Below are positions 24,687 to 38,319 of a DNA stretch of 64,000 nt, in pieces. Made by a program: the position numbers and the translations under genes. Source of the DNA: Litomosoides sigmodontis (Eukaryota > Nematoda > Chromadorea > Rhabditida > Onchocercidae); contig OY718806.1 in NCBI GenBank assembly GCA_963070105.1, positions 8,019,865 through 8,083,864 on the forward strand. Reading direction: 5' to 3'. Position 1 is the first letter of the stretch. Each line of letters starts with the position of its first letter. Under the pieces are notes generated by a model that was not told the DNA's origin, did not search any database, and worked only from the letters and a program-made list of their open reading frames with translations.

Positions 24687-27600
24687 CAACGGCGACTTGA
24701 AAAGAAAAAACTTTTGAAAAAGAAAAGGATCTATTAGCTGAGAATAACCAACAGAGGTTATTCTACAGAAAATGATAAATTAGATTGAATTTTCCACTAA
24801 CGTAATATTATGCAGCCTGTGAAGGCAGCACAAACTGGTCAACAAGTATTGTTTTCATAAATAACCTTTCTAGTCGAAAAATGAATCTCAACTTCACGAT
24901 CCGGAAATTGACTGGATAATTCACCAAGATATTCACCAATGCAATAGCCACTTTCACAAGTGGTTAGCAGAAGATTTTTAAGTTGTGGACTTGATTCAGG
25001 ACCGACAATAAAATCCATGTACTTTTGTTTGTATGCATGGAATAATAACGAATTGACAATGTAATCGGTTGCGATAAATTCTGCCATGTGAGCACCTGCA
25101 AGGGAGAATTTTCCTTTCAAACATTCGATCTTATCTATTTGCCTTGAGGGTGAATTAACAATGTTCTACCGTTGACAAACCTTCACTCATTTTTTCTCTC
25201 TCTCTCTCCCTTTTTTCGTGCGAAATTTGATAAAGTGCACGAACCACGTGAAGTGTGCTTTTTTTTTCTTGAATTTATTTGTTAACACAGGATGCTACTA
25301 GATGGAAATGTGAGAGGAAAATGTGAATGAAGCTGATTTAGGGAATAATGAAAAGAAATAAACTGATGGAAAGAGAAGTGATGAAAATAAATTTTGAAAA
25401 AAATTTGAAAAATGAATGTTGGAAATGTGGAGCGATGCAATTAATTTTAATAGTGAAACGCAGGTCAAAAAGTATTTGTAACGTAAAATTACAATAGGCA
25501 ATAGTCATCCATCTTATTTACATCATGTAAAGCTTAAAATTACTCAATTCAAAAGATTAAGATTGACTCGAGATTCACTGTGTGTGTGTTCTTTTTTTAT
25601 TAATTACACGTCAAACGTGAGCCACGATTGACTGTCATGCAGTGCATGAATTTAGCCGTGTAACTAAATTAAATCTATCGACTAATTAAACTGCTAATAA
25701 AATTTTGACAAATTAATTGACCTTACCCTCTGGCGGAGGAATGTAGATATTTGGTGGATGAAAAGGTGTGCCGCCATAGCCATTCCTGAAAAAATAAAAT
25801 GGAAATTTTTTTAAAAAAAGGTATTAAAATATTTTCATATTTCAATTTTTTTTAAGTTTGTTCATCTATGTGTTATTTGTTACAGCTATCAGAAATACGA
25901 CTCTTTTTAAGCAAATGAAGTAGCTTAAAGTAGCTAAAATAGCTAAGTGAATTAACCTCCATACCGTATCCAATGGACTCATAGAAATCACTGAAGATAC
26001 TAATTTCAATAGATTTTCAGTTGAGGCTTTTATCACATAATTTGCTCTTAGAAGCTATCAGCATTTAATAGAAAAAAAAATTCATAGACTAACCAAGAAA
26101 TTTCACCACGTGATAGCATCTCAATTGTTCCATAAGCAATAAGCGGATCGTGAATTAGTCGATAATCCAAGATAAGGCTTTTCTGTCGTAAGTGATTGAC
26201 GATATTCGACAAAGTAATATTTTTAGCTCCAATTTCACCAAACGCACTAAGTGGTTTTTTAAATGGTAAATTAAAGGATATTCCAAATATATCAACTGAA
26301 TTTTCATTGATAGGTATCTAAAAATTAAAGTTATCTTTTTAATTTTGACAAATCAACTTTCACACATCCAAAAACTACTTTGGAGCAGTAAAGGGAGGGA
26401 GTGTGAGATGAAATTTGCGCTAATATCATTTTCACAATTGTTAGAAGCAGTGATATGATATTATTCAATGAGAACTTTGTTCGATAACTTAGTCGGTTTC
26501 TTCACTTCCAATTCATTTTCAGATTCTCTGATTACATATAAATCAATTTAAGTGTTGTTAATTAATGTTGAAAAGTTACACCTGAAGAGGCATTGTTGCT
26601 AATATGTAATTCATATCCTTATTAATCATATTTTTTATCATTTGACATATACGATCTTCTACAATCGGTTTGAAATGAGCAATTATGAAAGCTGAAAATA
26701 CAATTCATTGATTAATGGATTAAAAAGAAAAACGGAAAACGAAAAGGCATCCTATCTATACCTTTGAAAGTGTTAATGAAGAAATCTGTAATAACACCGG
26801 TGTTCCGAACATTCAAATCAACATAACCAACATTAGCACGGCAATATGTGGATTTCACCATTGGAGCACCAGCTCTCGTTCTACAAATTTTTATAACTAA
26901 AAATTGAAAAGTTAATTACAGTGTAGCTAGGAAGAATTAAGCATAATTAAGGAAAACAAATGAAGATGAACAAACCTAGCTAATCTGACTGCCATTATTA
27001 AGCTTACATGACCGAACAACGTTTCAAATTGTCCACGAATTGGCACCGATGGAATTAAAAATGGACCAGTGAATATTGCTTCGAATTCGCCTCCTGCTCT
27101 AAATATCGTCAAACTTTTTGAAAACAGTTGTGTGAAATTAATTCATTCATTGTTTAACAATGAATAAGAGAATAAATGATATTATTTTTTTCTCAAACCT
27201 AATATGCATTTTAGCCATTGACCACGTAAACATATCTGGCGGTGACAATTCCAGACTATACTCCGATGGTGACCAGTATTTCGAAACATGCGCATCATAT
27301 ATTGAAACCTGAAATAAAACGATGGAAGTAGTTGTTGTTCTTACAACAGTCATAAACGACAGAAAGAAGAGGAGAAATATCTTTAAAAAAAGGAGAGAGA
27401 GGAGAAAGGAAAACTCGTTGGAAATTATTGCCTTTTCAAATTCTCTGCCAGTTAAATAACGAAAACGTGTATGTTTATTTCCTGTCACACGTTGCGCTTA
27501 TCAAACGATGAGAGGATGACGCAGTTGAAAGTTATTTCACACAAAATTTTGCTTGCTTTTGGAAACTGCAGGCGGCAAACGAAAGTGATCATTTAGGAGA

Positions 27601-28125
27601 GGAGAAAAAACAGTTGCTGAGTTAATTAATTTGCTATAATTTGCTACTATAACTACTAAGCATTCATTGTATATAATAGGCACTTATCTCTGCTTACCTG
27701 ACCAGCTTCAATCACTTCTGTAATGGTTGGTAATTGAATTCGCAATACTTCATCATTCACAATTTTCATGCCTATTTCACGTAGATATGCAAGACCGGAG
27801 GACATTAATCTCATATGAATACCAGGATTGTGAACATTCGTGTTTGTCTGGAGCAAGGATTTTAAATCAAAAGAGATTTGACACATTTCTGAAATTTGTG
27901 ACAGCATATATGTCTTACCATTAATGCTGTTTTGAAAATCGCTGTTATCACAATGATTACACTAGATCAGTTACAAATGGGAAATTATTAAGAGGAGTGG
28001 TTGATATCTAAAGCATTTCAAATATTGTACAACATTACCAATAGCAATGTTGACACATTCTCACCACCAGATACCCGTCTATCCAGAAGAGTGAAAAGTA
28101 GAATGATAATAGTAGGATACATCAT
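23933..28125 (-). CDS. BPI/LBP/CETP-family secreted lipid-binding protein
   Basis: Family members bind lipopolysaccharide or other lipids in two boomerang-shaped barrels; the nematode role is not established. Eleven exons join in phase to 511 aa: 28125-28065, 27941-27919, 27847-27698, 27308-27199, 27098-26976, 26880-26762, 26691-26582, 26317-26094, 25785-25727, 25095-24866, 24259-23933. Residues 1-20 look like a signal peptide (MMYPTIIILLFTLLD). The N-barrel opens with HNPGIHMRLMSSGLAYL, the usual NPG start. Cys169 and Cys211 have almost the spacing of the conserved BPI disulfide. A Pro-rich linker (HPPNIYIPPP) precedes the C-barrel, with a BPI-like C-terminus (IMPTMKGVVL). Length fits the family. 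An AGTTTCAG before the ATG suggests trans-splicing. Nothing looks broken. Confidence 0.88.
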
Positions 28126-28132
28126 TACATTC

Positions 28133-28140
28133 CTGAAACT
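28133..28140 (-). promoter_or_regulatory. Likely spliced-leader trans-splice acceptor for the BPI gene
   Basis: On the minus strand AGTTTCAG precedes the first ATG (28125) by seven bases, with no coding exon upstream. This is typical of a nematode spliced-leader site. Confidence 0.5.
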
Positions 28141-28680
28141 GATGAGCAATGAGCAGTGCTGAAATAATGTTAAAAAAGAAGTATGGCGAAGAAAAAGAAA
28201 ACGTTACCTATAAAAGGCGAAAGAGGTAGGTAACAAAAACGATACGTCAAAAGTATCCCTAATGAAAGGAAGCGCAACACATAATGAGTGGGTCAAGTGC
28301 TATCCATCCATCCAGACAACAGTGAGGAATGTCTTAAAACAAGTTTTATACAATGGTGTAGCAAAAATTATAGTTGTTGCTGGCAATGTTTGACAGATTG
28401 GATCATTGGATGATGTTTGCCGGGAAATGAAAGCATCCATCTAATCGTCTGACGCAAACAGTAGTACTTCACGTCAACAAACAACATACAGGAAGCATCA
28501 GTTGGAGGAAACACTGAAAGCTATTCTAGGATAGCTGTGACATTATGTCAGGTTGAATTTGTTCATCACGAGCATATATATCAACGTCAAGGTTTTTCTC
28601 TCCTCCTCTTGTCGGCCGATTTCGTCCCTTCTTCTTCGATTCAATTCCATTTCATTCCTTGTGATGAATGAAGAGGTGAA

Positions 28681-28728
28681 TGGATGGATGGATGGATGGA
28701 TGGATGGATGGATAGAAGGATGGATGGA
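28681..28728. repeat. Tetranucleotide microsatellite (TGGA)n
   Basis: About eight perfect TGGA copies, then interrupted copies. It makes long but meaningless open frames of repeated WMDG on one strand and SIHP on the other. Confidence 0.95.
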
Positions 28729-28889
28729 CAGGCACACATTGTACAAATGCACAAATTATTGTTGTTGGTCTTCTGTGTGTACTCCTCCGAACAGGTTGTA
28801 GATGAATACATCATTATCATCCAGCTGGCTGGCCCTTTCTCCTACATCACTCCTAATATTCATTCATTTCAAGTTTACTCGTTTAATAT

Positions 28890-28933
28890 AATTTCTCTCT
28901 CTCTCTCTCTCTGTGTGTGTTTTTTTTTAAGTA
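28890..28933. repeat. Short (TC)n-(TG)n-T run microsatellite
   Basis: A TC dinucleotide run is followed by TG dinucleotides and a T homopolymer. Confidence 0.9.
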
Positions 28934-30973
28934 ACAAAAATGTGCCTATCAATAGCAATCAGTGTTAGTCTCAATTAACTGCTTCAGCAATTATCATATT
29001 AAAATCATTCACTATCACACGCAATCACAATTTACAACATTTGGAAGAAATATGTTAGACTAATCATCAATCGTGCAGAGAATTGGTGAACGAATGCTAT
29101 CCTAACCCATCCTAACATACAGCCTTCTTCAATTTGCAACAATAAGTGCTCACTTAAATAGTAACGTGTTTTAAAATTTTCTCAAACGTATAGTTCTTGA
29201 TCTTTTGAAATAAGGGAAATAACCTTGAAAATGATTTAATTAATTGGTGACGCTGTTAATTTTCCCACAATTTCATCGTAAGAAATGATGAAACTGTGCT
29301 GCACGTACGGCATAATCGATTGCAAATTTACCGCTGATAGTAGCCTCCTAATCAATTAATGCGTTAAAATACAATTATTTAAAACAACTAACATTATTAG
29401 CTAATATTGTGCCATCGTGCTTTGGCAATGTATCGATCGGAAATAAATATTACCCATTCATTAGGTTAGGTGCACTGCAAATTTTGAAATGCCGAAGGAA
29501 AATGCAATTTTAGTAGCGTATAAAATGATGGAATAAGCGATGGAAGGACTGTTTTATAAGTCATTTTAGATTTCCATTATCTTTTTCAATGATTCCTCCC
29601 TCTCTATCTCTCTTTTTTTTGTTTGATTTACAAGATCCTGTTAACCAATTCCTTTCAATGAAAAACAAGCTTTGTTATCGCCGTAAAAAGCATTAAACCG
29701 TCGAATTTAAATCGACTCCAATGTAATTTCGCCACTACCATTCGTTATTAAATCTTGGTTTTCGTTTCAAAGATTACTTTTTCATTATTTTGATAAAAAT
29801 TACGCGTTGTTATTAACTGTGTGTTATAAAAAATATTCTGCGAATCATCCGCGTAATCCGACCTACCAGCGAGAATTACCAGATCACAGATAACAATCAT
29901 TATTTAAAAAAAAAAAAAAAAAGGAGCGGTATGGCAATTTAAATTTCACCATAAAAACTATTTGCAATATGTGCGCTTCTTAATTAATTTCAGAACGAAT
30001 TAATAGCAAATTATAAATTAGGAAAAAATGAAAATTTAAGCGTAAGAAGTGATCTTGTAACATTCCGCAAAACGGAGTGCATGACAAATTCAACACATTG
30101 TGATATCCTTTGCTGGAATGAAACTCCTGTTATTACTGTTTCACTCGTTACCGTTATTGATGAAATTTGATAAGCAGAATCCGTCATAACTAGTAACTCA
30201 TAATAGTGCATCATTAAAATTTTGTAAAACTTACTGATCACTTTCTGAAATGTTTGTTGATTAGTGCGGAATAATCTAACTGTTCCAAGCTAACTCATCT
30301 GACTTCACACACTCCTTTTCTTATTTTAGCAATAACTTCTACTAGCTTGCTACTGTTATAGGCAGTAGAAAAGATTATCATTAAGCAAATCAACCGCGTA
30401 GCGTAAAGCGCTTCAAACTACGACATGATTTTTCAGCAAACGAGAACTGACTGTCTAAGCGTCTATTATTAGGTTGATCAGAGTTTGATGAATTCCACTG
30501 ATCTTTCTACATGTATAACTTTTCGTGTTTTACAAGGAGCATTCTTTAATTATTGCATTAATTCATCATTTTATATTTTCTTTTACGATAATGAGTATTT
30601 AAATTTCTCTTTAAAATTTGTTCAAAACATTTTGTTCCACTCTCAACCTTATCATTGTACGAAAAGCCCGACATTTTCAAGCAGTGAAATATCTTACTTG
30701 AGGAAAAAGGAACTCGCAGAATAACGAACAAATCTGAAAATAAAAACCGAAGAGTCAATAAGGACTCAGGATTCTTCCTCTGAATATTTTGAAGTGAGTA
30801 TTCCATTACTTAGCATTGATAACTGTTTTAATTATTCGGAAAAAATGCGATCGTACGTCACGAATATTTCACAATTCCAAATCCTACCTGAGATGCTAAA
30901 TCTTTATCTAAGGCCGATTACTACTGCCTCCATTACTCTTCCCTCCCTTAAAAAAAGAAACAATTCGAAAAAA
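28934..30973. other. Intergenic, no supported gene
   Basis: About 2 kb, AT-rich, with an A homopolymer near 29905. Open frames at 30485-30724 and 30558-30806 overlap on opposite strands and have no splice or family support. Confidence 0.4.
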
Positions 30974-31046
30974 ATGTCTGACATCAGCGCTGGCAAGTTC
31001 GATGATGATGACTCGATGATGCTGCAATCGATCAAGCCCTTAAAGG
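30974..31046 (+). CDS. Possible first coding exon of an unidentified gene
   Basis: An ATG preceded by AAAAAA (a good nematode start context) opens 24 codons with balanced composition (MSDISAGKFDDDDSMMLQSI), clearly GC-richer than the flanks. A GTAGGT donor follows at 31047. Read through, the frame ends at 31081. No following plus-strand exon was found before the Bicaudal-C gene, so the rest could be distant or the call wrong. Family not recognised. Confidence 0.3.
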
Positions 31047-31081
31047 GTAGGTGCAGCCGCACTGACGATAACGTTTCATGA

Positions 31082-32548
31082 AATCGTAATAACTAATCCA
31101 TCCATACGTGAAACAGTAACAACAATTTATCGAAAACATTCAGCAACATAACACGAGATAACACACTGGTACACTAGTAGAAACAATCAGTTACTGCAAA
31201 ATTTTTTCGTGCACCAGCAAAATCTTACCTTTAATTTAATGTTTCAGTTAAAATTTCCTATATCTACACAAAAAAAATACGACAATCGCTTAGAATATAT
31301 TGTTAGCATGACAGATTTATCAATTTCGAAAAATTGCATTAAAATCATAATTTTTTTTTGTTTGAAATGCATACAAATTTTGCAATAGAAAGAACGCTTT
31401 GAATGAAAGAGATAGGAGAAATATGAAAAGAGATCATTTGCGTCTGCCGCAAATACTACCTATATCAAATAATAAGCAGTGATTAAAAAGTGATATGCAA
31501 GAAGTGATATTAGCACAAAAGCAAACTACTTTTCAGACATTTTGAAATAAAAGAGTTTGCAGAGCTTTAAGTCCGAACAGGGAATGCGGAAGAAGTTATG
31601 ATTGTTTTATTTATAAAAAACAACAATCAAATTTTGCTTATCGGCTATTTTGTTAATGTGGCGATATTTTAACAACATTTGGCTAAATGCTACTGTAGCA
31701 AACTTTTGATAATAAATGAGAATCAGCAAAAGCTATTACTTCTAAGAGATGAAAAAATGAAGAAAATGATGAAATACTGAAAAAGATTAATTTCGAAATA
31801 AATGCTGTAATAACACAATAGATATATACATTTATATGTATATATCACCGTGAAAGTGCAGGAGTTTTCTGAAAGAACCTGTGAAATAAAATTTGAATAT
31901 TTCCGAAATTCATGAAATATTGCATTTGTTAAAAAGGCCGCTTTATTCTAGGAAAAGGCCGTATATGATAGCAATGAAAGCTTGAAGTAATGAAAAATTG
32001 TTGAGGTAGTAAATGGGTCATGAATGAACCGAACCTTTTGCTGCTTCTCTCAAATTTTGCGAAATATATCCAGATCTCATGTTAAACTACAGAAGTGACA
32101 TCCTGAACTTTCAAGCAAATAAATCAATATTCGAAGTTTGAGCAATACACAGATGTGGTTTTGAAATATATTTGCACATTTAAAATTGAAGTATGAAAAA
32201 ATGATTGTAGCCAAATGATGTCAAGATAAAATCTATTGCATAAAAAAAACAAGAAAATGACGATGATTGAAGTTACTTTTTCCGCAACTTGCTTTTTCTT
32301 TAAATCAGTTTATGTAAATATTTTATTTTGCTAATGAACAAAAAAAGGAGAAATGAAACACGCATCTTTGGCAAAAACGATGAAAATTTTGTCACCATCG
32401 GTTTTCGTAACATGTTGAATTGTTTTCAGATTTGCATTCCGCACATTCGTGCTGAACCACGCAATTCTTAAATTATAACGAAATTATAATTTAATTGTAT
32501 GCAGGAAATTGTAAAACATGTTAATATCATTTTACTCAATGACAATTG
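31082..32548. other. Intergenic, no supported gene
   Basis: About 1.5 kb of AT-rich sequence downstream of the Bicaudal-C stop codon, presumably including its 3' UTR. Nothing else was recognised. Confidence 0.4.
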
Positions 32549-35500
32549 CTACATGTTCTCATGTGTGTGAGAAAAGTTGATTATTTTATGAGGTTGCAAC
32601 TTGCGCTTTGGCCCTTGAAATAACTCACTTAGGATAGCATTGTAAATCTTTTTCCGAGCACCCATTGTTGACACACCAATATCTTTAAGATTCTGTTCGT
32701 CCAATAACAGGAAAGCTTCCATATCGATCTGTAAGTTCTGATTGTTGAAACAAAAGCAATCGATCGATTGTTACAATCCATAGCACAATTCACATCATTT
32801 ACTCAGTTATCTAAGTTAACTCTGAAAGAAGTAAGTTGTGAACAGTCAATGTAAGAGTACTTCCTGATCTCTAAATTGTGCAAGATATTCGCTACAGCCC
32901 AGTTGTGCAAGTACCATTGCTGGGTCCACAAAAATGCGTATGTCCCAAACAAAGTCGTTCCCTATCAACGGTGACGATTCGAAAACTCCAGTTGATGCGG
33001 AAAAGTCTAAAACACATTAAGTTCAATAGGAAATTATTTGGAAAATTGGAATAAAAGTCAATGCGTATCTGTTACATAGAAGATGGATTATACGTAAACA
33101 TAGAGATGTTTTTTTTTCCTTGCATGATTAAATTTGCAAGAACACAGGATTGTGAAAATTATTTCGATTATTTCCGACTGAGTTGAAACAAATATAGCGT
33201 TGAACCTGAAAAAATCTACGACAATAAAATAAGTTGAAGATGACTAAAATCTCTACTGGTTCCAGCACTAGTAATAGGTCCTTGTAAGTGATTTGACTGA
33301 AAGAGATGTAAGTTATGAGATGATAAAGATCCAATTAACGAATTGGAATTGGAACTATTTTGGGCGTCATCACCATGTTCATCTTCTTCCATGACAGATG
33401 CTAAGCCTACTGAAGGTGCCATCGAACAATGAGCCTAAAAAGAAAAATATTTTGAACATGCGAAAAAATCGAAAAATAATTACTACCAACATTTGATAAC
33501 TTGCTTTTTACAAATAAACCTTACCAATAGGTAGCTTTTTTTTCCGTTGCACCTAATTTAAACTCATAAGTCCTCAAAACTGCCATCAATCTCCGATTAG
33601 TCCGGATCGCAACTGACAGCATTATCTCTCTCTAGGACAATTGAGTGCAATGGTTCCAATAACAAGCTCTGTTAGCAAACGGTAGGAAATTTCGTGGCAG
33701 TACGATTATGTACGAAATGATGACGGTAATGAGATGATAGTTTACGGTTTTAATGCAATACTTTACGGCCTTTACATAACTAAAGTGACAGAAATCTTCT
33801 ATTGTTGCAGTCATTGTTCACCTACAGGATAAGTTTAATTTAGAGTGAAATTGCATACCGCATTTTCCATCAGATTTGTTTCTTGCTTTGTGTTTGGCCG
33901 GCCATCATATTGATTTGCGGTATTGTCAAAGAAGTTCAAACTGCTTCTCAAAATATCTGCTGGCAATGAATTGCTAAAACCGTATCCGGACCAAAGATCA
34001 GTGGGCTGTCGCACCTTTGCTGGAGTACCGTTGTACACAGCTGAATGTGTTAACCGGAACATAGAGATTATTGATATCATTCATATAACGCTCAGTATTT
34101 TTGGAAAGTCCTAAAGGTTTTTTTTATTAGAGTAGTTTTTAAATACTACTCTAATGTGGCACGATTTAAAGCTGTGTATAAATATAGATTTAAATATGGG
34201 TTGTATGAGAAATATTGATTGAGCAGAATTTCGAAATAAAACAAACCGCGATTTGCCCTGAGCAGTAGTTGTTCTCTCGTTGGAAATCGTTCATTTCCAC
34301 TAAAAAGAGCCATTAATATTTTTGTTTTTGCACAAACATTCTTCACCCAAAAATATTAAGATCACTTCACTGTATGTATGGACGAACGTCTGGGATGAGA
34401 TTTCATGATCTTGAAATCAACACTGCCAAATATTGGACATAGCACAGTAGAACTTTTTAAAAGGGACTTACTTCCCAAACATATCAATTTGCTTGATTCC
34501 AGCAAGCAAGGAGTGAGCGATTGGAGAGTCATTTGGATTCGGAGTTATTTGTGCATATCGATTCTGCAGTCAAATTTTAACATATTAAAAGATTTAAAGA
34601 AATTCAGATATATATCAGATAGCTTTTTGTTCAAACTGTTATTTGTTTTCGTAGTAGCTAAATAAATATGAATGGAAATGAGGATGATTGAAGTAAATCT
34701 GTTGAAGCACCAAAAGAAAAAGTTTCGATATTTACTTATAAATAAAAAAATAGACATTCTTAAACGTACAGCATCTGTTGTTGGAACATCAACTAATGCT
34801 TCAGCCAAGCGGCATTTAGTGTCAATGTTACCGTATGTCGGCTTCTGCGGAGAATTTTGTGTAGCAATGTATAAAGCTCCCATGTTGGTACCTGTATTAA
34901 AATTAACGCAGAGCGAAATTTTGAATATTTCGTATAAAGTTAGAGCGAATTACCTCTTCTTTTTAATCGCTACATAAAACAACCATTTCTACCGGCATTT
35001 TCCTAATTTATATTAAGAAATAAATGCAAAAAAAAATACATACGACAGGTGAAGTAGATTAACAGTAATTACTGTGGTTATTTTTACCAAAAATGATTCG
35101 GACTAATTAAAAGCATACTTAGCAAGTTTTGTGCCTCAAGGCGTAGATTTTCAATGAGTACTGATATGCGACCACTTTTGAAGCATTCAAATATATCCGG
35201 TATAGTATTCAAGCTATTTTGGACCAAATTTAATATTCGTTCACGCGCTTGATACAGCATGCATATATTCATTTCGTTGCCACTTAGAACTACAAGCTGA
35301 AAATTTTTAAGTAGAGGTATGCTGTTATTTTTTTTACTTCAATGTCCTAACCATCTCCGTGAACAATTTTTCAATCACATGGGATGCATGTCCAAGGATA
35401 AATGGAAATGTATTGGGATCCAACTATCAGTTTTTATCAAACGTTTCTTCTGATGTGTCAATGGTCAAACTTGTAAGTTTAACATACTCAAAGACAGATG

Positions 35501-38319
35501 TTAAAAATCGATGCCATGTTCCAATGAAAATTTCAAATTTCCGTTTTGCTCAACTAAACTAAATTACGATAAATTAAACAAACCGTTGAATTATTAACAG
35601 TTCGACTTTTCCGCCATTTTTCATTGACGGTAACGCCGAATTTTGTTTGAATTAGAGTTTTGTCAATAAAATCGTAGTCGGATTCTAACACTCGATCAAA
35701 TTGTACTACTGCAGGTAATAAACCCTAAAAATATTAGTGTTTGAACCCAAAAAAAAGAGGCGAAATGCACGTGATTCGTAAGTAAGCACAAAGCAGGTGC
35801 ATTTTGATAAACCAAACAAATCACTACAACATTTATTATGCCTTAGTAATTAAAAAAAATTCCATCAAAACTTACAATGATATACTTCCGTGCAATCAAA
35901 ATGCCAGCAATTGGACCCACAATAAATACTTCAAAACCGCTTTCAACGGTGTTCGATTGGATAATGTGAGTTAAAGTTTGTTGAGCCAACCACTGTATCT
36001 CCTCTTTCTTAGCCTCGTCGCGCAGTAACGGCTCAAGACAACTGTGTTCATTAATAGTTGTATGACAGATTAAACCATAATCATTCTGAAACAATTTTTT
36101 TCTCTTCTGTCTGCAATAATTTTTCTTATTACTAATACACTAAGCTTATTTTATTTTTACGTTTGAGATAAATCCCAATAATTTCAGTTGGATTCTTCAA
36201 TATAAAAATTGATAAACTAAACAAATATGCATTAATGATTTGAATTCTAGCTTGTGATTGGAAAAGAAGCAATACGCAAACGTACGAATAAATAAATCCT
36301 TTAGGTAGAAGATGAAAAACGAAAGGAGATAAAAATAAACCTGTAATTGATACATATTGGCAAGAATCATCACTGCTTTAACCATCTCCACTTCATTTTT
36401 TTCAATCCCTTTTAAAATACATTTCATTTTACCATCCTGTGCCTCACGTAAACTAATGAAGACATTCGAATCCCCAATGTTTCGTTGCAATTCTTGGAAA
36501 GAATGACGGCGTGTATTCGGCAAGTCACATGTTACACATAATGGTGATAATTTCTGGGAAAAAAGGAGATATTTTTATTGCATAAATAATAATATCAGTT
36601 AGTGATCAAAAGTCAATAGGAATTATGATAGATGAAACGATTAGAAAATGAACCAAGCTAAGTAATTTAATACATGAGAGATTGCACCCACGAGTAGAAT
36701 CCATTTTGACGTGCAGGTGAATGAAAATTAAAGTGTATTAAACGAAATGATAACTTACTCGTAATCGTTGTCTTGCCTTTTCTACTTGTTGAACTGTTCC
36801 AGATATTGATACCTGATCAGAACTACTCTAGTTACTTATTATCACATAATATGTTTAACTAGGAAAAAGCCACAAATGATATGAACGATGAAATCTTCTG
36901 CACTTTCTAAAACAATTTCATGACTTTTTCAACTTATTTTACAAAAACAGTGATGCAAATGACGACCACTAATATGGTAGGAATGTCTACTTGAAATAAT
37001 TTATAAGTCTAAATCAAAACGTCATGGAAATAAGCATTACTGGCCACAATGCTTAGAAGGGACCAGATAAAAGCACCTGTTTAAGCTATCAATTATCAAT
37101 TGCCCACTTCTTGTGAGTAATATTTGCATCGAATTTAACTGCAGCAGTCATCATACCTGATTGTTCTTGTCCACATCATGGACTCTGTTTGAATCTGGAA
37201 AATGAATGTGGCACATAGTATCACGCATAATGTCCTGGGTATTTTTGCCCTTTCGTCCTATTATTTTCGAATGATCACAGTGTGGCATTTCGATCCTTAG
37301 TGATATTTTATCACGCTGCAAAATATCTTTTTGAATCGTGAAGAAATTGTTATTCTTAAATTGAGATTTAAAAAAAAACTAAAAATGAAGAATATTAAGT
37401 GTGAGAAAGATTGAGATGGCTCATATAGGATAACCTTTATTCTAAGTGTGGATGCAATTAATTGACGCGCGCAGCTAACCTGCTCAACTGTACCAAATAT
37501 TTTGACATAAGGATCTGGAAATTATCACATTTGTTTATATTGCAAATTGTAATTTGTGAATGCATAAGTGATTATGAACGAGCGATTCACCTTATTTTAA
37601 TTTATTTCGCCTTGAAATTGGACGCATTTTAAAATGAAAAAGATTCACTACCTTTTTTCGTTTTTGCACCAATTTTCAAACGAGTTGGCCACGAGACAAC
37701 AGCACCAGATAGTTCAGTAACCTGAAAAAAAAGGCTTATAAATGAGACAGTTTAGTTTGTGCATATCTAAAACGATGGTTAAATTGGGATAAAAAATTGA
37801 GTAAAGATTTCTTCTTCTAACGCAAGACAAACATTTCACACAAATACCGAAAAAATAAGCTTACTTTTTTAAAGAATTCTTCCGCTGATGGCAAAAATTT
37901 TTCAGATCCATGTAAAGGCTTGCCTAAAATGCATAATTTGGATGCTATTTAATGCTAAAACTATTGATATTAATGCTACGGCACTCACTTCATGTAATCT
38001 ATTCATCGCCAAAAGGTGTTCCGCACTGATGAAGAGAACGATGTTAGTTATTCGGAGATTTTCGAAAAATGAAACGAGACTTACTTTACTTTAACATCTA
38101 AAGTTTTTAAGCCTAGAGGAAGCTCTAATCTCTCCTGTCTACATTTTGAAACTAAATATGTGTAGTTTCAAACAAACCCGTAATCATTGATTCGAGCCGT
38201 TTGCGATCAACTTGTATCTGTTCTTCTATCTGACCATTCGAAGCATTATTTTGGGTCGTTAATTCTGTGTCTTTCGAGATCTTTTCAGCTGTTTCATGTA
38301 CCCGTTTTTCTTCAGTCAT
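32549..38319 (-). CDS. bcc-1: Bicaudal-C family RNA-binding protein (KH domains plus C-terminal SAM)
   Basis: Bicaudal-C proteins bind mRNA 3' UTRs through KH domains and repress translation, partly via CCR4-NOT; the SAM domain polymerises. Seventeen exons join in phase to 752 aa: 38319-38178, 37923-37865, 37721-37652, 37514-37435, 37315-37157, 36812-36759, 36553-36341, 36085-35876, 35724-35584, 35296-35119, 34891-34770, 34563-34472, 34299-34247, 34040-33859, 33434-33257, 33006-32861, 32728-32549. The start has VDRKRLESM (vertebrate VDRKKLEAM). KH1 region: WPTRLKIGAKTKKDPYVKI. KH2 has an intact loop, IIGRKG, at residues 135-140, then CHIHFPDSNR. The later KH (about 265-329) has LLRDEAKK where GXXG is expected. 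The SAM domain (about 671-731) reads FRDQEIDMEAFLLLDEQ, then DIGVSTMGARKKI. The SAM separates it from GLD-3-type relatives. An in-frame TAG precedes the ATG. A GTGAGT inside the last exon (32628) could allow another 3' end. Confidence 0.92.

Noticed and set aside
28543..28801. Open frames over the TGGA microsatellite
   Set aside because: They are products of the tetranucleotide repeat on both strands.
35359..35562. A 67-codon plus-strand frame inside bcc-1
   Set aside because: It lies in the bcc-1 intron between exons 35724-35584 and 35296-35119, which join in phase without it, and has no partner exon.
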